NCBI GenBank assembly: GCA_041744735.1
Contig: JBGTKH010000041.1
Span: 1-7,830, forward strand
Reading direction: 5' to 3'
DNA from: JBGTKH01 sp041744735
GTDB taxonomy: Bacteria > Planctomycetota > Planctomycetia > Pirellulales > Pirellulaceae
Length of the DNA stretch: 7,830 nt
The notes under the pieces were generated by a model that made no database searches, was not told where the DNA came from, and was given only the letters and a program-made list of their open reading frames with translations. The translations under genes and the position numbers were made by a program. Shown here piece after piece: positions 1 through 5,470 of the stretch; position 1 is the first letter of the stretch; the number at the start of each line of letters is the position of its first letter.

Positions 1-31
1 CTCGTCCGTCCTGCGGATTCGGACGGACGAG
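1..31. terminator. Strong hairpin at the window edge, possible terminator of the aquaporin gene
   Basis: Bases 1-11 and 21-31 are perfect inverted repeats (11-bp GC-rich stem, arms CTCGTCCGTCC and GGACGGACGAG) around a 9-base loop. The structure lies 64 bases beyond the stop codon of the minus-strand aquaporin gene, where a terminator would be expected. A second, weaker inverted repeat (ACTTTGA at 44-50, TCAAAGT at 68-74) lies between the two. For minus-strand transcripts the U-tract would fall before base 1, outside the window, so intrinsic termination cannot be confirmed. There is no T-run on the plus-strand side. It lacks the GTAG head of the REP-like elements found elsewhere in the window. 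Confidence 0.4.
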
Positions 32-94
32 GGCGTCCATCCTACTTTGACTGCGACGAGGCATGCTTCAAAGTTCGTGACGCGAATCGGCTGG

Positions 95-781
95 CTACTC
101 TCCGTCTTTCTTCAACAACACGTGATGGTACAGCAGCGCCGCCGCAACACCGCCGGCAATCGGCGCGGCCCAGTAGCACCAGTGCCAATTCCAGTAGCCG
201 TACATCAGCGCCGGCCCGAACGACCGCGCCGGATTCATCGACGCCCCGGTCACCGGCCCGCCGGCCAGAATGTCAAACGCCACGGTCAGACCGATGGCGA
301 AGCCGCCGATCTTCACCGCCTTGCCGCGCTCATCGACGGCCGCGCCGAAAATTGAGGTCACTAGCAGAAACGTCATGATGAACTCGGCCAACAACAGGAC
401 ATGCAGCGGCACCCAATCTGCCGGCAAGGGAATGCCCAGCTTGGCATGAGCGACCGCGTCATCAGGGAAAATGATCGAGCACGTCAGCGCGGCAAACGCC
501 CCGCCCGCCAACTGAGACAGAATGTAACCGATCGCCAACAGCGGCGCGATGCGGCCGGTTGACAACATGCCGATCGTCACGGCCGGATTGAAGTGCGCGC
601 CCGAGATGCCGCCGAACACGCTGACGGCAATGGACAACGCCAACCCGTGGGCCAGCGCGACTCCCACTAATCCGGCGCCGCTGTCGATCCCCGGCGTCGT
701 GCACAAGATGGCCGCGATGCCCGCAAAGCACAAATAGAAAGTGCCGAGGAATTCGGCCAGACACGGTCTAAGATCTTTCAT
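95..781 (-). CDS. Aquaporin-family channel (MIP family), AqpZ-like
   Basis: This is a 228-residue inner-membrane channel of the major intrinsic protein family, with a length typical of the six-TM/two-half-helix fold. Both signature motifs are intact: HFNPAVT (N65-P66-A67) and SMNPARS (N183-P184-A185). Aligning by eye with E. coli AqpZ, the selectivity-filter positions F43/H174/T183/R189 correspond here to H45/I171/A180/R186. That His-Ile-Ala-Arg set is not the AqpZ water-only filter (F-H-T-R) nor the GlpF glycerol filter (W-G-F-R). It matches the combination known from some plant tonoplast aquaporins, which pass water and also small solutes such as urea, ammonia or peroxide. Substrate is therefore uncertain. 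The ATG is preceded by AGGTGA (786-791) with a 4-base spacer, which supports the start. It is transcribed divergently from the DNA glycosylase gene, and no obvious operon partner is visible. Confidence 0.93.
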   Translation of the reverse strand: MKDLRPCLAEFLGTFYLCFAGIAAILCTTPGIDSGAGLVGVALAHGLALSIAVSVFGGISGAHFNPAVTIGMLSTGRIAPLLAIGYILSQLAGGAFAALTCSIIFPDDAVAHAKLGIPLPADWVPLHVLLLAEFIMTFLLVTSIFGAAVDERGKAVKIGGFAIGLTVAFDILAGGPVTGASMNPARSFGPALMYGYWNWHWCYWAAPIAGGVAAALLYHHVLLKKDGE

Positions 782-879
782 TTCGTCACCTGCAATTGCT
801 AACTGGGAAGTTTTGTGGAAGCTGAGAAGACCATCTGCGCACGCGCGACTAGCGCTCCGTCAATCGTAAACTGATGGAT

Positions 880-943
880 GTAGCCGAACTCGCCAGAGTT
901 TGGTTTTTTCGAGATCCGGCCAAAGTCTGGCGACTTCGGCTAC
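880..943. repeat. REPIN A: pair of inverted GTAG-headed REP-like palindromes
   Basis: Two 24-base arms (880-903 plus, 920-943 minus) point at each other across a 16-base spacer. Each arm is GTAG followed by its own 8-bp hairpin. The left arm is CCGAACTC-GCCA-GAGTTTGG. The right arm, read on the minus strand, is CCGAAGTC-GCCA-GACTTTGG. Against each other the arms mismatch at two positions, but within each arm those positions pair correctly (C-G on the left, G-C on the right). Both arms recur exactly at 5384-5439. The flanking bases extend the symmetry (TGGAT before the left arm, ATCCA after the right). This matches the known REPIN organisation. It sits between the divergent aquaporin and glycosylase genes. 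Confidence 0.85.
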
Positions 944-1008
944 TCATCCATGCGCGTGCCAAGTAGAGGTTCCCCCTAAACGTACCGTGCGGCCCGCATG
1001 GCTGTCAA

Positions 1009-1038
1009 TTGACCGCGCGCCGGGGTCGCGGTTACGAT
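1009..1038 (+). promoter_or_regulatory. Candidate sigma70-type promoter for the mug gene
   Basis: A TTGACC hexamer (1009-1014, 5 of 6 to the consensus -35) and TACGAT (1033-1038, 4 of 6 to the -10) are separated by 18 bases. Transcription would start near 1045, leaving a leader of about 34 bases before the ATG at 1079. It lies downstream of REPIN A. Judged from sequence only. Confidence 0.4.
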
Positions 1039-1078
1039 TTTCAGTTTTGTCGGACTGGCAGCATTGTCTAGTAATCGC

Positions 1079-1651
1079 ATGAGCAAACGCACCCCGACCG
1101 AACCCTGGAAACCAACCTCGCAGCAGATCGCGGCGGCGCGCGGCAAAAGAGTTCCCGATTGCATCGCGATGGATTTGCACATTCTGCTCGTAGGCATTAA
1201 CCCCAGCTTGTACTCGGCCGCGGTCGGACATCATTTCGCGCGGCCGGGCAATCGCTTCTGGCCCACCTTGCACCTAGCCGGATTCACGCCGCGGCTGCTT
1301 TCGCCGTTTGAAGATCAACAGCTCGTCGAGTACGGTTACGGCATCACCAACATCGTCCCCGGCGCCACGGCCCGCGCGGATGAGCTGACCGACGACGAGT
1401 TGAAACGCGGGGCTCGCAATCTGACACGGAAAGTCCGCCGCTTCCGTCCGCGCTGTGTGGCCTTCGTCGGCATCACTGCCTACCGCGCTGCCTTCGATCG
1501 GCCGCGCGCAACGATGGGAGAACAAGCCGAGCAACTCGCCAGCGCCCCGATCTGGCTGCTACCCAATCCCAGCGGCCTCAATGCCCACTACCAACTGGCC
1601 GACTTCGCTCGCCACTTCGCCGAACTCCGCCAAGCAGTGTGCGACGACTAA
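1079..1651 (+). CDS. mug: G/U mismatch-specific uracil DNA glycosylase (Mug/TDG family)
   Basis: This cytoplasmic base-excision repair enzyme removes uracil (and, in the E. coli enzyme, ethenocytosine) mispaired with guanine. The product is 190 residues. Motif 1 is GINPS at 39-43, whose Asn41 corresponds to the catalytic Asn18 of E. coli Mug. It is followed by the family block HHFARPGNRFWP (51-62). The second active-site motif, LPNPSGLNAH (161-170), matches LPNPSGL of E. coli Mug in the wedge that inserts into the DNA helix. The frame is open five codons upstream to a TTG at 1064. I prefer the ATG at 1079 because TTG is rare and neither candidate has a clear ribosome binding site. The leader KPTSQQIAAARGKRVPD is, as I recall, usual in longer bacterial homologues, so a later start at codon 31 (ATG) is less likely. 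The gene probably has its own promoter, and a tRNA gene follows on the same strand. Confidence 0.94.
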   Translation: MSKRTPTEPWKPTSQQIAAARGKRVPDCIAMDLHILLVGINPSLYSAAVGHHFARPGNRFWPTLHLAGFTPRLLSPFEDQQLVEYGYGITNIVPGATARADELTDDELKRGARNLTRKVRRFRPRCVAFVGITAYRAAFDRPRATMGEQAEQLASAPIWLLPNPSGLNAHYQLADFARHFAELRQAVCDD

Positions 1652-1671
1652 TCGCCGCGTAGCCGTGCCAC

Positions 1672-1700
1672 TTGCCCGAAAATCGGCAACGCGATACGTT
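1672..1700 (+). promoter_or_regulatory. Weak candidate promoter for tRNA-Arg
   Basis: TTGCCC (1672-1677, 4 of 6 to -35) and TACGTT (1695-1700, 3 of 6 to -10) are spaced 17 bases apart, 24 bases before the mature tRNA start. The same stretch can fold as TTGCC...GGCAA (1672-1689), which could instead be a 3' hairpin of the mug transcript. Evidence is weak, and the tRNA could also be made by read-through from mug. Confidence 0.25.
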
Positions 1701-1723
1701 GATCAAGGTCCACTCAGCACCAC

Positions 1724-1797
1724 GTCCCCGTAGCTCAATTGGATAGAGCGTCGGCCTCCGAAGCCGAAGGTTACTGGTTCGAATCCAGTCGGGGATA
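1724..1797 (+). tRNA. tRNA-Arg (anticodon CCG, reads CGG)
   Basis: All cloverleaf elements are present over 74 bases. The acceptor stem is GTCCCCG/CGGGGAT, ending in a G1-T72 wobble, with discriminator A at 1797. The D stem is GCTC/GAGC. The anticodon stem is TCGGC/GCCGA around the loop CTCCGAA, giving anticodon CCG. The variable loop is AGGTT. The T stem is ACTGG/CCAGT around TTCGAAT. The 3' CCA is not encoded (CTT follows), so it must be added after transcription. The gene stands alone between mug and a converging hydrolase gene. I see no integrase or attachment-site duplicate beside it. Confidence 0.97.
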
Positions 1798-1823
1798 CTT
1801 CCCTCCTACTGCGGCGTGTGATG

Positions 1824-3008
1824 TTACTTATCGCAAGTGGCTTCCACGGCGATCGTGCCGATGCGGCCGGCCAACGGATTAACTAGCCCCTTGCCGTCGG
1901 GATGAACACGGTTGCTGAGAAAGATAACGAAGAGATCCAACTGCGGATCGATCCACATCACGGTTCCGGTGAACCCGCCGTGTCCAAACGCGCGGGGCGA
2001 CATCCACTCGCCGCGGTTGCTGGAGTAGCCGGTGCGCATGTCCCAGCCGAGGCCGCGCAGGCCGCTGGACACCGGTTGGGCCGTCGTCATTTGTTTCACT
2101 GTTTCCGGCTTCAGAATTCGCTGCCCGGCGTGTTGGCCGCCGCCGAGCATCATCTGCGCGTAGACGGCCATGTCTTCCGCGGTCGAGAACAGCCCCGCGT
2201 GGCCGGCGACGCCACCGAGCAAATGGGCTCGCGGGTCGTGCACGTCACCGTGAATCCATTGCCCGTTGCGCTTTTCCGTGGGTGCGGCGCGTTGACGCAG
2301 TGATTCGACAGGAAGAAAGCCTGTTTCACACATGCCGAGCGGGTCGAAGATGTTCGCGCGCGAGAACTGATGAACGTCCTGGCCCGCGATGCGCCGAATC
2401 AATTCGCCCAGCACAATGAATCCAACGTCGGAGTAGACGAAACGCGTGCCGGGCTCGACGGTGGTCTTGAGCGCCCAAATCCGCTCCAGCGCCTTCTCGC
2501 GACCGTGTGTGTAGTCATCCAGCGCGTTGTCCGGAATCAGACCGCCTTGGTGCGTCAACAGTTGCAGCACGGTGATGTTCTGTTTGCCGTTTTGAGCGAA
2601 CTGGGGAATGTGCTTGGCAACGGGGTCGTCGAGGCAAATCGCGCCGCGCTCAATCAGCAACATGATGCTGGTGGCCGTGGCGACGTGCTTGGTCAGCGAC
2701 GCCATGTCGAACACGGTGTCGGTGGTCATCGGCAGCTTTTCCGGCTCGACCTGTTTGTGCCCGTAGGCTTTTAGAAACACGGTCTTACCTTGCCGGCCGA
2801 CGAGCACCACACAGCCCGGCATGCGACCGGCTGCGAGTCCCTCGTCGACCACTTCGTCGATAGCTCGCAGACGCTGCGAACTCATCTCCACGTCTTCCGG
2901 CTTGGCGTGCGGCAAGCGCGTCGAAGCCGATACCCTGCTGTTGCACAAGGCAAGTAGCGCGAGAGCTAAGCCGATCTGCGACATGGACCAATTCGCTTGT
3001 CGATCCAT
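1824..3008 (-). CDS. Exported serine hydrolase of the beta-lactamase (class C/esterase) fold
   Basis: This 394-residue protein belongs to the PF00144-type family that includes AmpC, D,D-peptidases, D-aminopeptidases and family VIII esterases. The N-terminal hydrophobic stretch (about residues 12-24), followed by VSA-ST, looks like a Sec signal peptide with cleavage near residue 28. A Cys lies in it, but LALC is a poor lipobox. The catalytic triplets are in order. S104-L-T-K107 is the nucleophile motif. Y192-S-D is the YxN-equivalent, with Asp in place of Asn. H343-G-G is the KTG-equivalent. HGG and SLTK favour the esterase/peptidase-like branch over true beta-lactamases, so resistance should not be assumed. 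I chose the ATG at 3008 because AGAGG (3015-3019) sits 6 bases upstream; the in-frame GTG at 3011 is only 3 bases from it. It lies 148 bases downstream of the ThuA-DUF1080 gene on the same strand, with REPIN C in the gap. Natural substrate unknown. Confidence 0.9.
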   Translation of the reverse strand: MDRQANWSMSQIGLALALLALCNSRVSASTRLPHAKPEDVEMSSQRLRAIDEVVDEGLAAGRMPGCVVLVGRQGKTVFLKAYGHKQVEPEKLPMTTDTVFDMASLTKHVATATSIMLLIERGAICLDDPVAKHIPQFAQNGKQNITVLQLLTHQGGLIPDNALDDYTHGREKALERIWALKTTVEPGTRFVYSDVGFIVLGELIRRIAGQDVHQFSRANIFDPLGMCETGFLPVESLRQRAAPTEKRNGQWIHGDVHDPRAHLLGGVAGHAGLFSTAEDMAVYAQMMLGGGQHAGQRILKPETVKQMTTAQPVSSGLRGLGWDMRTGYSSNRGEWMSPRAFGHGGFTGTVMWIDPQLDLFVIFLSNRVHPDGKGLVNPLAGRIGTIAVEATCDK

Positions 3009-3014
3009 CACGTG

Positions 3015-3019
3015 CCTCT
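3015..3019 (-). promoter_or_regulatory. Ribosome binding site setting the hydrolase start
   Basis: AGAGG on the minus strand lies 6 bases before the ATG at 3008 and only 3 before the alternative GTG at 3011, so it favours the ATG. Confidence 0.55.
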
Positions 3020-3070
3020 GTGATTAGGCGGCGCGTTGCTAGACTGTTCGCGGCCGTCTTCGTGCTTTTC

Positions 3071-3133
3071 GTAGCTGAATTCGTGAGAATTCAGGTGAGT
3101 CGCAATTCCCTGAATTCTCACGAATTCAGCTAC
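3071..3133. repeat. REPIN C: perfect inverted pair of GTAG-headed palindromes
   Basis: The arms at 3071-3094 (plus) and 3110-3133 (minus) are identical 24-base units separated by 15 bases. Each is GTAG plus CTGAATTC-GTGA-GAATTCAG, a perfect 8-bp stem with a GTGA tetraloop. The architecture and length equal those of REPINs A and B, but stem positions 2/19 and 6/15 carry T-A pairs instead of C-G or G-C. It occupies the gap between two minus-strand genes, a place where REP sequences commonly stabilise upstream mRNA or cause partial termination. Either effect is inference here. Confidence 0.85.
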
Positions 3134-3156
3134 GATTTGGCTGCAGCTCGGCCGTG

Positions 3157-4659
3157 CTAGTTCGTCTCCAGCGTAATCAAACGGTCGTCGGGATTCTCGG
3201 ACAGGATCAAGCCGCGAAAGTGAACTTCTTGCGCGACCTTGTTCGAGTGGAGCTGCAGAGCGATCGGGCCTGCGCCGCAGAGCTCCGGTTGGGGATCGGT
3301 CCAGTCGGCAACTTCCTGGCCGTTTACGGCCAATCGAATGCGGCTGCCGATGGCCAGGATTTCCATGCGGTTCCAGCCGCCGTTGTCGGCCTTTTGAGCG
3401 CGGCCGTCGTCGCGGTAGATCGAATTGCGGCGGAACAGATCGTAATAGCCCCAGCTTGCCGGGAACATCACCAGATGGCCCTGATAGGCGTGAGTCTCGC
3501 CGCCCGTTTCGTACCGTTTGCCCCACAGTGCGATGCCCGAGTGCATCTTCGATTCGACCAGCTTGCCCTCAAACACCAGACGGAAGTTGCGATAGTCTTT
3601 CGTTGTGAACAAGTAGGTGCTCACCGGCGGCGCGTCTTCCGCGCCGTTCTTGGCGATGATCACGCCGTCCTTGATCGAAAAGTACTTGTCGGTGTGACCT
3701 TCCCAGCCGCTGAAATCCTTTCCATTGAACAGCTTCACGGGCTGCTCGCTCTCGGGGAACTTTACAGACGCGGCCCAGTTCGCCTCGGTCGGCTCTCCGG
3801 CAGCAGCGGCAGCAGCGACTTGAAAGCTCAGCGGGCCTTTGCCGGTGCCTTTGTAACCGGCCAGCGGCGTGCCGTCGCCGTTCAGCTTGCCGCAAGTCCA
3901 CAGCAAGCCGCGCGCAACCGTGTCCAGCCACTCGTCGCAGAGCATCGTCTCGTTGTGATGACCGATCGTCGTGCCGAACACGCGGGCCTTGCCGTATGTG
4001 TTGGTCCACATGCAGACCTGGTCCGACTTCTCTTCGGGGCTGTAGGCCTGGGCCAGCGGCGTGCAGGTGGGCCAGACCTTTTCAATCACGTACAGTTCGC
4101 CGTTAGGCGTTTTCCAGGTGTCGGGAAAGGCGGCCATGATCGGGCTGCCGGTGTCCAGCTTCTTCACGTCCAGCGGCCGCTTGGCCTTCTCGTGCCGCCG
4201 CGACGTGACGCCCAGCAGCTTGCGCCATTCGTCGGTGCTGGCCGCGCGATAGCTGTGCATCGAGCAGTGAATGAAGACCGCGGGCACGCCGCCGTCGCGA
4301 TGCGCGGCCACGATCTTCTCCACGAATTCGCTGTCGTCCACCGCACCGAAGCATTCGTTGTGCACCACGATGTCGTAGCCTTTGGACCAATCGGGTCTTT
4401 CGTAAAGGGGCACTTTCACTTCGCGGCCGTCCCCTTCCTGAACCACATCCCACGAGATGCTCGCACGCTGGCTGATGCCTTCCGTGATGATCTTCGTTTG
4501 CACGGGATAATCGTGACAGCAACCGCCGGTGATCAGCAGTCCCTTCAGCTTTGTGCTGGCGGGCTCGACGTCGTCAGCCAAAGCGGCCCCGGCGAGCATG
4601 AACGAAACGGCGGCGATCAGCGTTACGGAGAACGCGCGACGGTTTGTGATCAGCGACAT
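3157..4659 (-). CDS. Exported ThuA-like domain / DUF1080 (3-keto-disaccharide hydrolase) fusion protein
   Basis: The product is 500 residues with two modules. After a signal peptide (residues 1-28, cleavage near ALA-DD) comes a ThuA-like glutamine-amidotransferase-fold domain (about 37-257), with LLITGGCCHDY at 41-51 and IGHHNETM near 232-239. An alanine-rich linker (281-288) leads to a DUF1080 domain (about 307-484) opening with KLFNGKDFSGWE and containing GGWNRMEI. The leader has N-R-R-A-F, so Tat export is possible. In rhizobia ThuA/ThuB act on trehalose through 3-keto intermediates, and DUF1080 is now described as a 3-keto-disaccharide hydrolase. I therefore infer periplasmic 3-keto-glycoside processing, with unproven substrate. 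The frame opens at GTG 4683 and also has an ATG at 4665. I chose ATG 4659 because GAGAGG (4669-4674) lies 9 bases upstream of it but only 3 from 4665, and because the signal peptide then starts cleanly. Confidence 0.88.
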   Translation of the reverse strand: MSLITNRRAFSVTLIAAVSFMLAGAALADDVEPASTKLKGLLITGGCCHDYPVQTKIITEGISQRASISWDVVQEGDGREVKVPLYERPDWSKGYDIVVHNECFGAVDDSEFVEKIVAAHRDGGVPAVFIHCSMHSYRAASTDEWRKLLGVTSRRHEKAKRPLDVKKLDTGSPIMAAFPDTWKTPNGELYVIEKVWPTCTPLAQAYSPEEKSDQVCMWTNTYGKARVFGTTIGHHNETMLCDEWLDTVARGLLWTCGKLNGDGTPLAGYKGTGKGPLSFQVAAAAAAGEPTEANWAASVKFPESEQPVKLFNGKDFSGWEGHTDKYFSIKDGVIIAKNGAEDAPPVSTYLFTTKDYRNFRLVFEGKLVESKMHSGIALWGKRYETGGETHAYQGHLVMFPASWGYYDLFRRNSIYRDDGRAQKADNGGWNRMEILAIGSRIRLAVNGQEVADWTDPQPELCGAGPIALQLHSNKVAQEVHFRGLILSENPDDRLITLETN

Positions 4660-4668
4660 GGTCATAAT

Positions 4669-4674
4669 CCTCTC
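4669..4674 (-). promoter_or_regulatory. Ribosome binding site for the ThuA-DUF1080 gene
   Basis: GAGAGG on the minus strand is the only clear Shine-Dalgarno here. It overlaps the coding frame that would follow the GTG at 4683, which argues against that upstream start, and it lies 9 bases before the ATG at 4659. Confidence 0.55.
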
Positions 4675-4683
4675 GTGATGCAC

Positions 4684-4958
4684 GGTGTTTATCGAATCAT
4701 TGAATCGCCGCTCGTACGGAGCGTCGGCCGCGGCCAGTGGACACGCCGCTCGGCCCGTTATCTTACTTCACCCAGTCCCACATTCAAGCAAGCTGCCCAC
4801 CGGCTCACCAGTTTATCCACCTCCGCTCAACACGCGCGACACGGGTCGCTCGCAGCCAAAAAGTGCCGCGAGACATCGAATTGTAAGCTACTGCACGGAC
4901 AGACTAATGCCGCTTGGCCGATTTAGCCGACTGTAGCGGACACACGTCTTTTTCCTTT
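4684..4958. other. Divergent intergenic region without a recognised gene
   Basis: This gap separates the minus-strand ThuA-DUF1080 gene and the plus-strand lipoprotein gene, so it must hold promoters for both. I could not pick out a convincing -35/-10 pair on either strand. A short inverted repeat CGCTC/GAGCG (near 4708-4722) and a GC-rich palindrome (GGCCGCGGCC, near 4724-4733) are present. A GTAG at 4932 is not followed by a palindrome, so it is not one of the REP-like elements. Plus-strand open frames across this gap have no recognisable protein features. Confidence 0.5.
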
Positions 4959-4964
4959 GGAGAA
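4959..4964 (+). promoter_or_regulatory. Ribosome binding site of the small lipoprotein gene
   Basis: GGAGAA lies 8 bases before the ATG at 4973 and supports that start. Confidence 0.55.
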
Positions 4965-4972
4965 TCCCGGCC

Positions 4973-5263
4973 ATGAAACATCGCGCCCCTTCCATTCGGC
5001 CCATTGCATTGATAGCAGTGCTCGCGGCCGTCGCCACCACAGGTTGTGCCGCGTCACACTCGGTGAAGCCGACAAGCCTCTCGCACGCGCCCGCGCCGCC
5101 GGCGACGTTCGCCCTGCCCTCAGCGGCAACTCAACCACTCGACGCGCCACCCGTGCCGGACCCGAACCGCTACCAAGTTGAACTGGTCAACTACCAGCGC
5201 CAACAAGCGTCCAATCGCTACGAGGACAGCAGCCCACGCGACGCCAATTGCAACTTTGGCTGA
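4973..5263 (+). CDS. Small putative lipoprotein, function unknown
   Basis: I do not recognise a family for this 96-residue protein. It starts with a basic N-terminus (MKHRAPSIRP) and a hydrophobic segment (11-23), ending in ATTGC with Cys25 as a possible lipidation site. The -3 residue is Thr, so the lipobox is acceptable but not classical. The mature part is Pro/Ala-rich (about 38-65), then has a polar stretch with YQVELVNYQRQQ at 67-78. There is no catalytic motif. The last codons (residues 92-96, NCNFG) lie in sequence resembling a decayed REP-like hairpin, so the C-terminus may have been altered by such an element. A good ribosome binding site and a clear export signal support it as real. 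It converges on the SRPBCC membrane operon, across the palindrome cluster. Confidence 0.72.
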   Translation: MKHRAPSIRPIALIAVLAAVATTGCAASHSVKPTSLSHAPAPPATFALPSAATQPLDAPPVPDPNRYQVELVNYQRQQASNRYEDSSPRDANCNFG

Positions 5264-5268
5264 CGGCA

Positions 5269-5305
5269 CTAACCCGCGTGCATCGTGTATGCACGACCGT
5301 GTTAG
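5269..5305. terminator. Two-part hairpin after the lipoprotein gene
   Basis: Just 6 bases after the lipoprotein stop, CTAAC (5269-5273) pairs with GTTAG (5301-5305), enclosing a perfect inner stem CGTGCAT (5277-5283) / ATGCACG (5289-5295) with a 5-base loop. There is no U-tract on either strand, so it is not a textbook intrinsic terminator. Its position suggests a 3'-end structure. It lacks GTAG and differs from the REP-like units next to it. Confidence 0.4.
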
Positions 5306-5309
5306 AACC

Positions 5310-5333
5310 GTAGCCGAAGTTGCAAGACTTCGG
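5310..5333 (+). repeat. REP-like element R1 (single GTAG-headed palindrome)
   Basis: GTAG (5310-5313) is followed by CCGAAGTT-GCAA-GACTTCGG, an 8-bp stem (one G-T wobble) with a GCAA tetraloop. It is 24 bases long, like the arms of REPINs A-C. Its last G is also the first G of the next GTAG, so R1 and R2 are joined head to tail. Confidence 0.75.
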
Positions 5334-5363
5334 TAGCCGCGCGACTTGTAAGGCAAGTCCCGG
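5333..5363 (+). repeat. REP-like element R2, longer variant
   Basis: GTAG (5333-5336) is followed by a 27-base imperfect hairpin: CCG outer pairs, an asymmetric internal loop, and the inner stem GACTTG/CAAGTC around TAAGG. It has the same GTAG head as the others but a different, longer stem, so it is a second subfamily or a decayed copy. A partial inverted relative lies at 5449-5470. Confidence 0.55.
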
Positions 5364-5383
5364 ATAAAGACGTACCAATCAGC

Positions 5384-5439
5384 GTAGCCGAACTCGCCAG
5401 AGTTTGGCCGATCCTCCAAAGTCTGGCGACTTCGGCTAC
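5384..5439. repeat. REPIN B: second copy of the REPIN A arm pair
   Basis: The left arm 5384-5407 and right arm 5416-5439 are base-for-base identical to the arms of REPIN A, including the two positions that mismatch between arms. The spacer is 8 bases (CCGATCCT) instead of 16 and unrelated in sequence. It forms the centre of the palindrome cluster between the convergent lipoprotein and small membrane protein genes. Confidence 0.85.
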
Positions 5440-5448
5440 ATTAATAAG

Positions 5449-5470
5449 CCGGACTTGCCTAACACTTCGG
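5449..5470 (-). repeat. R2', degenerate inverted relative of R2
   Basis: Read on the minus strand this unit contains GTTAGGCAAGTCC, matching GTAAGGCAAGTCC of R2 at 12 of 13 bases. A longer stretch matches at 15 of 18. It has no GTAG of its own and overlaps the end of R5 by three bases. Its hairpin is broken, so it is a remnant at best. Confidence 0.4.

Noticed and set aside
944..1273. Minus-strand open frames overlapping the mug 5' region
   Set aside because: They overlap a well-supported gene, have no ribosome binding site or recognisable domain, and are Arg-rich shadow translations.
1730..1745. GTAG at the start of the tRNA as another REP-like head
   Set aside because: It belongs to the acceptor/D-stem junction of a complete tRNA-Arg and is not followed by the 20-base palindrome.
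1724..1797. tRNA as an integration site of a genomic island
   Set aside because: No integrase gene or duplicate of the tRNA 3' end is seen in the window, and base composition on both sides appears similar.
1824..3008. True class C beta-lactamase conferring resistance
   Set aside because: SxxK, YSD and HGG are shared by many esterases and peptidases of this fold; Asp replaces Asn in YxN and the KTG motif is HGG, so a resistance role is not supported.
3071..3133. Insertion sequence or MITE with terminal inverted repeats
   Set aside because: The total length is 63 bases with only a 15-base spacer, no target-site duplication is visible, and each arm is itself a GTAG-headed hairpin, which fits a REPIN better than a transposase-deleted IS.
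3154..4926. A 590-codon open frame on the plus strand opposite the ThuA-DUF1080 gene
   Set aside because: It is antisense to a gene with clear domains and a signal peptide. Its translation shows no domain and is Arg/Ala/Val-rich as expected of a GC-rich shadow frame, and it runs through an intergenic region.
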